64,000 nt of DNA from Bacillus sp. ISL-45 (GCF_018613195.1 NZ_JAGGQQ010000006.1:292422-356421), one strand, 5' to 3'; positions 1-8,288 are shown, numbered from the stretch's first letter. Numbers and translations are program-made. The notes: a model not told the origin generated them from the letters alone.

Positions 1-548
1 CCCATTCATGTACAGATGAAGAATTCAACAACGACGAGTTATGGACAATGCTCGATAAGCAAGTGGAAAAAGGAAAAATCCGCAGCCTCGGGATCTCACT
101 GCGATCGAATGAAGAAAGTTATCAAACGGATCACGCAACTGACGTAAACGCATGTGCCATTCAGGTTGTATACAATCGCCTTGACCGGAAGCCAGAAGAA
201 CACATCTTCCCTTCAAGCCAAAATCAAAATCTCGGGGTACTAGCAAGGGTGCCCCTGGCAAGCGGATATTTGAGCGGTAAATATAAACCAGGTGCGTCCT
301 TCAGCGCCGACGATGTTCGCTCAAAACATGACAGCGAGGAAACAGCGAGATTACTCAAACAGGTTGAAGAGATACAAAAAAACGAAGTCCCGGAAAATGT
401 TTCAATGGCTACCTGGGCATTATCCTGGGTCTTAAAACACCCTGCAATAACTGCCGTCATTCCAGGCTGCAAGACACCAGAACAAGTGGAACTCAATGCA
501 AAAGCAGCACAACTGGCCGAGGGTCACCATCCTCAGAGTATAAAATAG
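1..548 (+). CDS. Aldo/keto reductase, C-terminal part (cut by window edge)
   Basis: The frame is open from base 3 to the TAA at 546-548. It gives about 181 residues, the C-terminal half to two thirds of a roughly 315-residue NADP(H)-dependent aldo/keto reductase of the IolS/YccK type. Visible hallmarks are the GKIRSLGIS segment after the catalytic region, the LARVPLASGYLSGKY segment, and the C-terminal nucleotide-binding stretch AVIPGCKTPEQVELN. These enzymes reduce aldehydes and ketones in the cytosol. The substrate cannot be read from this fragment and the catalytic Tyr/Lys lie outside the window. A GC-rich hairpin follows the stop. Confidence 0.9.
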   Translation, partial: HSCTDEEFNNDELWTMLDKQVEKGKIRSLGISLRSNEESYQTDHATDVNACAIQVVYNRLDRKPEEHIFPSSQNQNLGVLARVPLASGYLSGKYKPGASFSADDVRSKHDSEETARLLKQVEEIQKNEVPENVSMATWALSWVLKHPAITAVIPGCKTPEQVELNAKAAQLAEGHHPQSIK

Positions 549-556
549 ATAATTTT

Positions 557-578
557 TGCCCCGGCAATTACCGGGGCA
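557..578. terminator. Hairpin after aldo/keto reductase
   Basis: TGCCCCGG and CCGGGGCA form a perfect 8-bp stem with a 6-nt loop. It lies between two convergent genes and is followed on the + strand by a short T/A run, so it probably ends the reductase transcript and perhaps also the methyltransferase transcript. Confidence 0.7.
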
Positions 579-600
579 TTTAAAGTTGAACGATTAAATA

Positions 601-1200
601 TCAATTATTCAATCTATAAACTAAAAATCTCTCATTTGGGTTATTTTCCGGCAGGTTCATTTCACTTACAAGTACAAACGGAGTCTGATTCTCCAAATAA
701 AATATATAATCTTCAGATGGATAATATAGAATGAGGTCAATCTCCCTTTGATGTTTTTCAAAAGAAATCATAATGTTCTTTATTACTCTCATTAGGATTT
801 GAACCGTAAAAGGGTTAAAGAAATAGAACTTGTTTTCATAAGGGAAAATATCGTATTCCTCTGCCAACACACAATAAAAGTTGATCCTATCTCCCTTGTT
901 TCGAAAGGACTTTAAGTAACTCTGTTTGTTTTCGAGGGCTTCCATGTAGAATGTTGCATTCATTTCAATACCCGTGACATTGGTATTAAAATGATGATTC
1001 AGATAAAAATTCAAACGCCCTTTTCCACATCCAAAATCAACTACATGATCATGACGGCTCAATTTGTATTCATTGAAAAATAACTCAAGAGCACTATAGG
1101 GAGTGGGTTCATACCGATGATAGTGCAAAGAAGTCAAGAATCCTTTTTGTTCACCAATTGTTCTGACATTCAGCAATTTATCAAATTGTGTTTCATTCAT
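601..1200 (-). CDS. Class I SAM-dependent methyltransferase
   Basis: About 199 residues. The SAM-binding motif I (VVDFGCGKGR) lies near residue 57, followed by an acidic-loop segment (VTGIEMN), so it should transfer a methyl group from S-adenosylmethionine to an unknown substrate. The FFNPF segment further on fits a catalytic loop of this fold. I chose the ATG at 1200 because a GGAG lies 10 nt upstream. An in-frame ATG at 1248 adds 16 residues but has no ribosome binding site. It is convergent with the aldo/keto reductase. Nothing nearby identifies the substrate. Confidence 0.82.
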   Translation of the reverse strand: MNETQFDKLLNVRTIGEQKGFLTSLHYHRYEPTPYSALELFFNEYKLSRHDHVVDFGCGKGRLNFYLNHHFNTNVTGIEMNATFYMEALENKQSYLKSFRNKGDRINFYCVLAEEYDIFPYENKFYFFNPFTVQILMRVIKNIMISFEKHQREIDLILYYPSEDYIFYLENQTPFVLVSEMNLPENNPNERFLVYRLNN

Positions 1201-1440
1201 AATGATCGAACTCCATTCATTAACAGTTCGTGTAAAATCATATTCCATGCTCTTGGCTTAGTGATCGGAAATGATTTGCGAGACCATTTCTCTATGGCAG
1301 TCCCCATGTAAATGCTTGTAACTCTTTCATTTCCCCACCTCTTTAGGTAAAATTACCGTGTTGTGCTTTCAGCATACATAAGATTATTTTAACTTATTCA
1401 ATTCAACATAACTATTATTATGAGGGGAATCGGAGCAAGG

Positions 1441-2466
1441 ATGTTTTCTAAAAAAATGAACAGAAATAGAGCTGTGGTGGTAGGTGGCAGCATTGCTGGC
1501 AAGCTGGCTGCAAGAGTGCTTTCTGAGTTTTTCAAGGAAGTGATAGTAATTGAAAAAGATAAAAAAAATGATCATGTCATCAATAGAAATGGAGTTCCGC
1601 AGGATGAGCAGGGACATGTATTGCTGAAAAGCGGCGAAGCGATTTAGTAACCGATGCATCAGGTGCTGCCGCACTCCATAACCAATGGCTAAGGGACTCA
1701 GGTTACGGCATTCCAGCCAAAACAGAAATCAGGGTGAATTTATTTTATGCTAGCATGGCTTTTAAGGAACTCTCTCATGTATCAATGGATTGGCATAGTC
1801 TGCTCGCCTACCCTAATCCACCGGTAACTGATTGTGGAGGTATGATTTCTCCCGTTGAAGGAAATCGTTCGTTAGTTACCCTGATTGGATACGGATCGAA
1901 GGAAATTCCTAAAGATATAGACAGTTTTAAGGAATATGCAGAGAAACTTGAACAACCTGAATTGTATGAAGCAATTACAAATGCAGTACCACTCTCCGGG
2001 AAAGTAAAAGTCTACCGATTTCCTGCCCTGCGCCGGTATCACTTTGAGAAAATGAAAGACAGCCCCTCTGGATTGCTGGTGATTGGATATGCTTTTTGCC
2101 GGATTGATCCTGTTTTTGCACAGGGGATGAGCCTTGCTGCAATGGAAGCCAAGGCATTAAGGGGTCTATTAATGAAGGGGTTAAACAAGAAACAGTTAGC
2201 AAATACCTATCATAAAAATGTAAGCAAGATTATCGAAATACCTTGGCTAATCGCTATATCAGAAGACTTTCGTTTTCAGACAACGACCGGAAGAAAACCA
2301 ATAGGCCTTCCGATATTGCAATGGATATGTAAAAAAAGTTGTGGCGGCTTGCTCACATGAAGAAAATGTTTACTCCCAGTTCATCCAGGTCCTTCATCTA
2401 AAAGCACATCCAATCAGCCTGGCCCGTCCCAGTATTCTTGCTAAAGTACTTAAATCTTCTGATTGA
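1441..2466 (+). pseudogene. Decayed FAD-dependent monooxygenase/oxidoreductase
   Basis: The N-terminal part starts with the Rossmann FAD-binding segment AVVVGGSIAGKLAA and runs in frame to a stop at 1645-1647. From 1641 a different frame continues the family with DLVTDASGAAA (the second FAD motif), which normally lies well over 100 codons further on. An internal deletion has therefore joined two parts out of frame. A second lesion is an extra A in the run at about 2330-2336. Removing one A continues the protein (KKVVAACSHEEN...) to a stop at 2464-2466. An AGCAAGG-type ribosome binding site precedes ATG 1441. With two independent lesions this is a dead gene. Confidence 0.85.
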
Positions 2467-2477
2467 TCAAAAAAATC

Positions 2478-2511
2478 AAACCCCCAAACAGCTAATGTTC
2501 GGGGTGTTTTT
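2478..2511. terminator. Bidirectional hairpin terminator
   Basis: An imperfect stem (AAACcCCC / cGGGGtGTTT) has a T-run on both sides: GTTTTTATTT on the + strand and GATTTTTTT on the - strand. It can end the FAD-oxidoreductase remnant and the small - strand reading frame next to it. Confidence 0.6.
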
Positions 2512-2653
2512 ATTTGTCCCAAATACGTATCATCGCTACTTCCGGCAGATGCTTGAATAATTTCCCAAGCTGAAATTGTCCTTTTAAATCATAATGTGTG
2601 TTAGGCTCTAGATAGTGGGAACTTAATTCGGGCGATCGACTTTTCTTAGTCAC
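2510..2653 (-). CDS. Possible 47-residue protein, unrecognised
   Basis: A short reading frame (ends ...GKLFKHLPEVAMIRIWDK) is preceded by AAAGGGGGTGA, a near-perfect Shine-Dalgarno sequence, and followed by a T-rich hairpin. The amino-acid mix looks protein-like rather than random. The only usable start is a GTG that overlaps the Shine-Dalgarno sequence, so either initiation is unusual or this is a remnant that lost its start codon. It is divergent from, and nearly touching, the receiver-like gene at 2679. I do not recognise the family. Confidence 0.3.
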   Translation of the reverse strand: MTKKSRSPELSSHYLEPNTHYDLKGQFQLGKLFKHLPEVAMIRIWDK

Positions 2654-2678
2654 CCCCTTTTTGAAAGGAGTGCGGGAA

Positions 2679-3044
2679 ATGGAGAAAATCAATGTTTTCC
2701 TGGATGATTACCGTAAACCCCCAGAAGGTTATGTTTTGGTAGAAACTATTGATGAATGTCTATTCTTCCTAAATAATTATGATATTGATCATCTGTCACT
2801 GGATCATGATCTAACCAGCCATGTAAGAAATGGCTTAATGCTTGTCAAGATTATGATCAATAAACAACTTTATGCCAAACGGATCACGATTCACTCTGCA
2901 AATTCTACTGGCGGCAAGGCTATGTATCATTCTTTAAAACAAGCTCAACTTGACTACCTTATGCCTCAGTCTATTAATATTCATTTACGTCCTATGCCCT
3001 TACGTCCTTTTACTTCTCGAATGCTATCGATTTATAATAAATAA
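2679..3044 (+). CDS. Receiver-like protein (cyclic-phosphate-processing REC type)
   Basis: 121 residues. The start NVFLDDYRKPPEGYVLV and the later LSLDHDL resemble the compact receiver-fold family linked to cyclic-phosphate processing (cREC): an early Asp pair after the first strand and a second acidic motif after the third. The role in this organism is unknown. AAAGGAG lies 8 nt before ATG 2679; an upstream in-frame TTG at 2661 sits inside the Shine-Dalgarno region and is rejected. It appears to be a single-gene unit, with no histidine kinase or RNA ligase nearby. Confidence 0.65.
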   Translation: MEKINVFLDDYRKPPEGYVLVETIDECLFFLNNYDIDHLSLDHDLTSHVRNGLMLVKIMINKQLYAKRITIHSANSTGGKAMYHSLKQAQLDYLMPQSINIHLRPMPLRPFTSRMLSIYNK

Positions 3045-3123
3045 ATTGCCCATCTGAATAATTTATCTTTAAATCACGGGAATCTGGGTAAGCTCAGGAG
3101 ATGTCTCCTTCTGGCAGCAGAAT

Positions 3124-3831
3124 TTATATACTGGGATCGAGCGCCTTTTCTACAGCCCCATGTGCATGTATTAAAGTGGTGTCAAACATTGGAATTGTTG
3201 TATCCTCCTGCTTTATCAATAGGCCGATCTCTGTACAGCCCAGAATGATTCCTTCTGCCCCTTCTGCAGCGAGGCCCTCAATAACCCTCTTAAAGGAATC
3301 CTTTGAGGAAGGCAAAATCGTTCCAAGACATAATTCATGGAAAATCGTTTTATTAATTAGGTCCCGATCCTTTTCGTCCGGGATCAGCACCTCAATATTT
3401 TCTGATTGTATTCTTGATTTGTAGAAATCCTGCTCCATCGTGTACTTGGTCCCAAGCAAGCCTACTTTTTTAATCCCGAGCTTTTTGATTTGTGCTGCAG
3501 TCTCCTCTGCTATATGAAGAATTGGCAGGCTTGTCTTCTGTGATATTTGGTCAATCACTTTATGCATCGTATTGGTGCATATCACGATAAAGTCCGCTCC
3601 TGCCTTTTCCAGTGAATAAGCCGCTTCGCCTAATATCTCCCCCGCGTCATCCCACCTGCCCTCTGTTTGGCATCTTTCGATTTCATTAAAATCAACACTG
3701 AAAAGAATAATTTTGGCAGAATGCAAACCTCCAAGCCGCCGCTTTACTTCCTCATTGAATATCCGGTAATACTCAGCTGATGATTCCCAGCTCATACCGC
3801 CGATCATTCCAATCGTTTTTATATTGATCAC
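3124..3831 (-). CDS. Aspartate/glutamate racemase family protein
   Basis: About 235 residues. The start matches the family opening (IGMIGGMSWESSAEYYR). The two catalytic cysteines of the cofactor-independent two-base mechanism are in CTNTMH (about residue 85) and GCTEIG (about residue 198). It should interconvert L- and D-aspartate/glutamate or a related amino acid in the cytosol. The start is odd: the GTG at 3831 overlaps the AAAGGAG ribosome binding site. The expected start (family members begin MKTIG) is occupied by ATA at 3820-3822, ideally 8 nt after the GGAG. Coordinates use the GTG; the true product may start at the ATA. Confidence 0.85.
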   Translation of the reverse strand: MINIKTIGMIGGMSWESSAEYYRIFNEEVKRRLGGLHSAKIILFSVDFNEIERCQTEGRWDDAGEILGEAAYSLEKAGADFIVICTNTMHKVIDQISQKTSLPILHIAEETAAQIKKLGIKKVGLLGTKYTMEQDFYKSRIQSENIEVLIPDEKDRDLINKTIFHELCLGTILPSSKDSFKRVIEGLAAEGAEGIILGCTEIGLLIKQEDTTIPMFDTTLIHAHGAVEKALDPSI

Positions 3832-3931
3832 TCCTTTAATTTTATTTTTCCCGTTATGCTAAGAGTGCCATGAACATATGAAAAAGACATTATAAATATG
3901 AAGTTTTTTAAAAGAGACAGAAATAATAAAA

Positions 3932-3974
3932 AGACTATAAACAAATTCCAATCAGAAAAGTTTGTTTACAGTCT
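3932..3974 (-). terminator. Terminator of the mhqO-mhqD unit
   Basis: Inverted repeat AGACTaTAAACAAA / TTTGTTTAcAGTCT with one mismatch. On the - strand it is followed by CTTTTTATT. It lies just after the mhqD stop. Confidence 0.75.
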
Positions 3975-4001
3975 AAAGGTATTTCCCTTTAATGTCTAAA
4001 A

Positions 4002-4607
4002 TTAAAATCTGCCTTTATACCAGTCCCTGGCAGCCTCTACCTCACTTAGTGTCAATTGATGTCCGCTGCTCTCCCAATGCATTTCTATATTGGCATTGGC
4101 GGTAGACAATAGGATATTCAGTTCCTCTGACTCATGAGCGGAGCAAATTGGATCATTTTTGCCGGCAGCTAAAAACACCTCTGTACCTGACAAATTTGGC
4201 AGCTCAATCCCTCTTCTCGGCACCATAGGGTGGTGAAGGATTGCTCCTCTAAGGGCATTCTTATAATGGAAAAGCAGACTGGCAGCAATATTGGCACCAT
4301 TTGAATAACCAATCGAAACAATGTTATCGCGGTCAAAATCATATTTTTCCGATGCTTCAGCCAAAAACTCATGCAACTCCTGCGTACGGAATATCAAGTC
4401 CTTTTCATCGAATATCCCTTCAGCAAGCCTCCTGAAAAAACGCGGCATCCCATTTTCTAGGATATTCCCACGAACACTCAACACAGATGCTTCCGGGTCA
4501 ATCATATTCGCCAAAGGGAGCAGGTCATTTTCATTTCCACCTGTTCCGTGCAGCAATAATAAAGTTGGTTTGGATGTATTACTTCCTCTTTTATAAATAT
4601 GTTTCAT
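4002..4607 (-). CDS. mhqD: Alpha/beta hydrolase MhqD-like (carboxylesterase)
   Basis: 201 residues with the serine-hydrolase triad visible: oxyanion segment LLLHGTGGNE near residue 20, nucleophile elbow GYSNGA near residue 103, Asp in AGKNDPIC, and His in SSGHQLT near the end. It matches the MhqD/YodD group of small carboxylesterases. It directly follows mhqO on the same strand (52-bp gap), as in the MhqR regulon of B. subtilis, where these proteins respond to hydroquinones, catechol and other electrophiles. The exact substrate is unknown. AAGGAG lies 7 nt before the ATG. Confidence 0.82.
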   Translation of the reverse strand: MKHIYKRGSNTSKPTLLLLHGTGGNENDLLPLANMIDPEASVLSVRGNILENGMPRFFRRLAEGIFDEKDLIFRTQELHEFLAEASEKYDFDRDNIVSIGYSNGANIAASLLFHYKNALRGAILHHPMVPRRGIELPNLSGTEVFLAAGKNDPICSAHESEELNILLSTANANIEMHWESSGHQLTLSEVEAARDWYKGRF

Positions 4608-4659
4608 ATCAACTCTCCTTACATTTTAATATGGCCAAAAGTCACTAAAGTGTACATTA

Positions 4660-5601
4660 CTATATATCTAACTCGTTTACTTCAATTGGAACTAATGACT
4701 TTTCAAGCTCTGGACGATTTGTCTCATATTTTGGTGGAAGCATGAGCCTTTCACCCATCCTATCATGAGGTTCATCAATGGCAAAGCCTGGAGGGTCAGT
4801 GGCTATTTCGAATAGAATTTCGCCGTGCTCCCTGAAATAAATAGCATTGAAATAATTCCTGTCCTGGACTGGTGTTACTCTATAACCATGTACCTCTAAA
4901 TGCTCTTTCCAAACAAGCTGATCTTTATCGTCAGCAGCTCTCCAGGCAATATGGTGTACTGTCCCGATTCCCATCAATCCACGGACGCCCGTACTTGATT
5001 TTAAGTCAATGATATTCCCGAATTCTCCTGTGGATTTAAACCTGATGAAGTCCTCTTCTTCACTTACACGTTCAAAGCCCATTACATCTTCAAGCAATGT
5101 TGCTGTTTGCTGCGGATTGGAAGAAAAAAGTACAGCGCCTCCAAACCCCTTAATCGCTTCATTTCTTGAAACTCCGTTAAACTCCCAGGTATTCACGTGT
5201 GCGCCATCGCGTTCTACAAGCTCCAGCTTTAGACCGTGCGGATCCTCGAATCGCAAGTATTGTTCGCCAAAACGGTCCATTTTTACCCAATCAATACCGA
5301 AGGCCGTCAACCTTTTTTCCCAAAAGCCAAAAGCTCCTGAAGGCACTATATAGGTGGTGATTCCAACCTGACCATCGCCAATTCTCCCTTTATATGAACC
5401 TGACCATGGAAAGAATGTCATGATGGTTCCTGGTGTTCCATGCTCATTTCCAAAATATAAGTGATAGGTCTCAGGGTCATCGAAATTCACTGTTTTCTTC
5501 ACTAAACGCAGGCCCAGTATACTCGCATAAAAATCAACATTTTCTTGTGGATTCCCTACAATTGCTGAAATATGATGGATGCCGGCAGTCATTTTCTTCA
5601 T
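4660..5601 (-). CDS. mhqO: Ring-cleaving dioxygenase MhqO (VOC family)
   Basis: About 313 residues in two vicinal-oxygen-chelate halves, beginning GIHHISAIVGNPQENVDFY, with a second unit from about residue 147. Metal ligands fit the His of GIHHIS, the His of TVHHIAWR, and a late Glu in GEILFEIATDPPG. The family is thought to open hydroquinone/catechol rings. ATG 5601 is preferred. An in-frame GTG at 5613 lies too close to the AAAGG, although the spacing for 5601 is long. It heads an mhqO-mhqD unit, and a palindrome matching the MhqR operator lies just upstream. Confidence 0.88.
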   Translation of the reverse strand: MKKMTAGIHHISAIVGNPQENVDFYASILGLRLVKKTVNFDDPETYHLYFGNEHGTPGTIMTFFPWSGSYKGRIGDGQVGITTYIVPSGAFGFWEKRLTAFGIDWVKMDRFGEQYLRFEDPHGLKLELVERDGAHVNTWEFNGVSRNEAIKGFGGAVLFSSNPQQTATLLEDVMGFERVSEEEDFIRFKSTGEFGNIIDLKSSTGVRGLMGIGTVHHIAWRAADDKDQLVWKEHLEVHGYRVTPVQDRNYFNAIYFREHGEILFEIATDPPGFAIDEPHDRMGERLMLPPKYETNRPELEKSLVPIEVNELDI

Positions 5602-5646
5602 TGTGTTGTACACCAGCCTTTCTGTTAACCGCTTATGCTGACAAAA

Positions 5647-5664
5647 TATCTCGAATTCAAGATA
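5647..5664. promoter_or_regulatory. Candidate MhqR operator
   Basis: TATCTCGAATTCAAGATA is an 18-bp palindrome broken at only one symmetric pair. It matches, from memory, the TATCTCGAATTCGAGATA-type site bound by the MarR-family repressor MhqR. It sits about 45 bp upstream of mhqO, so quinone-inducible repression of mhqO-mhqD is likely. The mhqR gene is not in this window. Confidence 0.72.
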
Positions 5665-5782
5665 ATTGTATAAATTAAAAGTGCTTATGTCAAGAATCTG
5701 AGATTAAGCAAGCTTGCCATACGATACAGATTTTACTTTGGTTATCTATACGATTGAAGCAAATAATACAAAAGGGTGAAGT

Positions 5783-6160
5783 CTATCTGCTTGAAATAGT
5801 ATCAAAAGATAAAATATAGGCGCTTACCGTAACAGCAATGACAATCAGGACAGCCGCAAGCCAAAAATTGACCTCAAAAAATAATATCGTTCCCAATATG
5901 GAAATCCACATCAGGCTAAGACTTAACACCTTATTTTTTAAGGTAATTCCGTTTTTCTCCCGAAAATCCTTTATATAACCGCCTAACCATTTATTTCTGA
6001 TTAGCTTTTGGTAAAGTTCGTCTGACGCCTTTACATAACATGCTGCACCAAGCAGGATCAACGGTGTGGTCGGCAAGAGAGGAACCACGATTCCGATCAC
6101 TCCCGCGATTATTGAAAGTGTCCCTATGATGATAAATATAGCCTTTACTGCGATGTTCAC
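5783..6160 (-). CDS. YbaN/DUF454 family membrane protein
   Basis: 125 residues with an N-terminal hydrophobic segment, the family signature VPLLPTTPLILLGAACYVKAS, and two further membrane spans near the C-terminus. DUF454 proteins are small inner-membrane proteins of unknown role. The start is GTG 6160 because AGGGGG lies 7 nt upstream; an in-frame codon at 6193 has no ribosome binding site. It lies downstream of the NTF2-like gene on the same strand, separated by about 50 bp. Confidence 0.82.
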   Translation of the reverse strand: MNIAVKAIFIIIGTLSIIAGVIGIVVPLLPTTPLILLGAACYVKASDELYQKLIRNKWLGGYIKDFREKNGITLKNKVLSLSLMWISILGTILFFEVNFWLAAVLIVIAVTVSAYILSFDTISSR

Positions 6161-6208
6161 CGTGTATCCCCCTAGAGTTTTTTCATTAAGCATTATACAA
6201 GATGTTGT

Positions 6209-6604
6209 CTACTCAAACTGGCTGACAGGAATTCCAGCCTCTATATAACTTCTGATAAGCTTCCATCCAAAGTCATACGTAAATGTCTGAAAAAAGAGAT
6301 TACTAGTCTCCATGCTTTTCCCGTCGAGGACCAGCCTGGCAAGGATAATTGCCATTACCTCATGCTCCCTAATCTTTATGCTGTCTATAACTGTTAGGTC
6401 CCAGCTTCCCTTATTTCCTATGACAAAATTAAAACCCTGCTCCCAGCCTCTGATCGATTCATCATACCCAAAATCAGATATTTTACCATTTGTAATTTCC
6501 CTTGCCTGGTATTCACCAGAAATCATCATCTGTAATTCTGGCAAGGAAGAATTTTTCCAAACATCTAGATATTCATCAAGAAAACGATTAAATGTCTCTT
6601 CCAT
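6209..6604 (-). CDS. NTF2/SnoaL-like small protein of unknown function
   Basis: 131 residues. The pattern (an N-terminal helix FNRFLDEYLDVWKNSSL, then strands with Trp-rich GWEQGFNFV, and a terminal TFTYDFGWKLIRSYIEAGI) is typical of the SnoaL/DUF4440-like NTF2 fold, in which W-K-L-(I/V)-R closes the barrel. Such proteins bind small molecules or act as simple enzymes; no catalytic residues can be assigned here. The start is ATG 6604, 6 nt after AAAGGGGG; the ATG two codons upstream abuts the ribosome binding site. Confidence 0.65.
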   Translation of the reverse strand: MEETFNRFLDEYLDVWKNSSLPELQMMISGEYQAREITNGKISDFGYDESIRGWEQGFNFVIGNKGSWDLTVIDSIKIREHEVMAIILARLVLDGKSMETSNLFFQTFTYDFGWKLIRSYIEAGIPVSQFE

Positions 6605-6689
6605 TTCCATCCCCCTTTAACAACAATGACAAATTATCCTATAATATTATGATGAAAGCAATACCTCCGATTGCAAAGAACTAAAAAAG

Positions 6690-6710
6690 CTGCTCCCCGG
6701 GGAACAGCAG
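6690..6710 (-). terminator. Terminator
   Basis: CTGCTcCCC / GGGgAaCAGCAG hairpin followed on the - strand by CTTTTTTAG. It ends the transcript of the 6713-6985 gene. Confidence 0.65.
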
Positions 6711-6712
6711 AA

Positions 6713-6985
6713 TTATTTAAGAGTTATGGAATGTCTAGTATAGTAATGGCTATACCTATAGAAAAATTCCACAATCGTCTCTCTTCCTTCGACGGTAATG
6801 GTGTAAATAGTTTTGGTAGACTCCGACTTTTTATCGAAGTCAATTCCATGTTCTACAGCATATTCTTCTATATACGACTCGATTTCTTTCTTCTTAATAG
6901 TATTAGGAGTTTCCGAGCGGAATTGATGCTTTTTTTGTACAAAAGCATCAATATATGAACCTATTTCATGTTTGCTTGTACTCAT
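6713..6985 (-). CDS. Hypothetical protein, 90 residues
   Basis: A small, charged protein (MSTSKHEIGSYIDAFVQKK... ending RYSHYYTRHSITLK), predicted soluble, with an alpha-rich N-terminal half and a beta-rich second half. I do not recognise a family. ATG 6985 is preferred over an in-frame TTG at 7009 that lies inside the purine-rich GGAAGGG. The spacing from GGAAGGG to the ATG is long (about 15 nt), so the start is uncertain. A terminator follows directly. Confidence 0.55.
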   Translation of the reverse strand: MSTSKHEIGSYIDAFVQKKHQFRSETPNTIKKKEIESYIEEYAVEHGIDFDKKSESTKTIYTITVEGRETIVEFFYRYSHYYTRHSITLK

Positions 6986-7038
6986 ATTAATATGATCATT
7001 CCCTTCCAATCATTTTATCCAATAATTGGCAATAAAAA

Positions 7039-7080
7039 AAGTCAGAAAAGGATTAATCCACGTTAATCCTTTTCTGACTT
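7039..7080 (-). terminator. Strong terminator, 18-bp perfect stem
   Basis: AAGTCAGAAAAGGATTAA pairs perfectly with its complement across a 6-nt loop. On the - strand it is followed by TTTTTTT. It lies about 160 bp downstream of the MpsC-like gene. Confidence 0.8.
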
Positions 7081-7240
7081 ATGGTTTGGTTCTATGCCCA
7101 TCCATTGCTATCAGATTTATATATTTAGTTATTCATTATAAAATACGTTCTGGTTCCGAATAAGCAAGGTTAAGAGTTTTAACCTTTACCCTATTGAGTA
7201 TGATAGCATTTTATCATCAGCAAATCAATAGGCTCCTCAT

Positions 7241-7924
7241 TCAGGACTTTAGTATAAACAAAGTGTAACTTTTGTCTTTATCAAAATTCCAGTCAACAAA
7301 GTAATCTGTTATTTTTGCGTTTAGGTACCTTTCATATGAACTTTGATGCTGGGTAATCACTTTCTTTTCCAGCTTCCTTTTTGCAATCTTCAGCGTTTCT
7401 TGAAACCCTAATTGAATAAATTCTTTTTCCAGGCTTATTAGTATGCCGTGGCGTATGATTATCAGAGTCCGCTCATTAAGCAACTTAGAGTGGGTTTCTT
7501 CTGGGGCTTTCTGAATTTCCATGCTTAATTCTATTGTTTCTTCCTCAACCAGGTTTTTATTGTCGTATACATCGAAATTATATGGCTGGTCATTTTCAAA
7601 AATGAATAATAACATTCCTGATTTTTCGTCTAGATTCCAGTCATAGTAAAATTCTTTTATTTTATCTTGTGTATTCAATTCGATATAGGATTTGATTTCT
7701 TCTTCAAGGGTTTCCATCATCAAATCTCTTGTCTTTTGGACATATACGCTTTGGTGATTAGTTAGTAGAGTATTCTCCATCGGGGACAAAAAGTTGGTAA
7801 TATAGATGGATGCGAAAGGCTTCGAGATAGTACAAAACACATTACCCGGCCCACGGCCAAAATTCTCCCTTAACATCTTCCCAATATATCCGCTGATTTC
7901 TTTTTCAAGCATTGCTATTTCCAT
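7241..7924 (-). CDS. MpsC-like (DUF2294) protein with two repeat halves
   Basis: 227 residues. The two halves resemble each other: each ends in a (F/Y)-x-x-DWN-x-(D)-K-(S)-x-x-LF segment (YYDWNLDEKSGMLLF and YFVDWNFDKDKSYTLF), and each carries a THSKLLNERTLII- or FCTISKPFASIYI-like strand and an LM-ETLEEEIKS-type helix. This fits the PF10057 family (DUF2294), now named after the Na+-translocating MpsABC system; the assignment is from memory. No membrane segment is seen and no MpsA/MpsB gene is nearby. ATG 7924 lies 6 nt after GAGG. Confidence 0.7.
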   Translation of the reverse strand: MEIAMLEKEISGYIGKMLRENFGRGPGNVFCTISKPFASIYITNFLSPMENTLLTNHQSVYVQKTRDLMMETLEEEIKSYIELNTQDKIKEFYYDWNLDEKSGMLLFIFENDQPYNFDVYDNKNLVEEETIELSMEIQKAPEETHSKLLNERTLIIIRHGILISLEKEFIQLGFQETLKIAKRKLEKKVITQHQSSYERYLNAKITDYFVDWNFDKDKSYTLFILKS

Positions 7925-8095
7925 AATATACCTCACTATGTAATTTACTCCTCTTTATCTCTTCCCTAATCCAGTACTGGCAAAACCATGAATACGTCGT
8001 ACTTAATTTAGAACTAAACTGCAGATTTATGTATTAAACATTAAAGGTTTATCGTTATATTCAAAGCTGGCTTCGGGCATATTATCTTTAAGTAA

Positions 8096-8266
8096 GGCTC
8101 TTGTCTCAAACTTTGTTGCTGTTTGACTACAAAATAGGATTGAACTTCGTAAAGTTGACTCTTTTATGAGAAAAGAGCAGACAAACTTAATACCGACCTG
8201 CAAAATGCCTTATATTACGTTAAAATCGGCCTTAGGATTTTAATAACAATCTTTAGGTAAACAGCC
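8096..8266 (-). mobile_element. MITE-like element, copy A (171 bp)
   Basis: Copy of the dispersed element, reversed relative to most copies. Ends are GGCTCttgTCTCAAACTTTG and ...TTTAGGTAAACAGCC. Flanks TTAAGTAA (8088-8095) and TAAAGTAA (8267-8274) are an 8-bp target duplication with one mismatch. The right flank runs directly into the AAAGGGG ribosome binding site of the DUF3231 gene. Confidence 0.85.
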
Positions 8267-8288
8267 TAAAGTAAAGGGGCTCAATATC

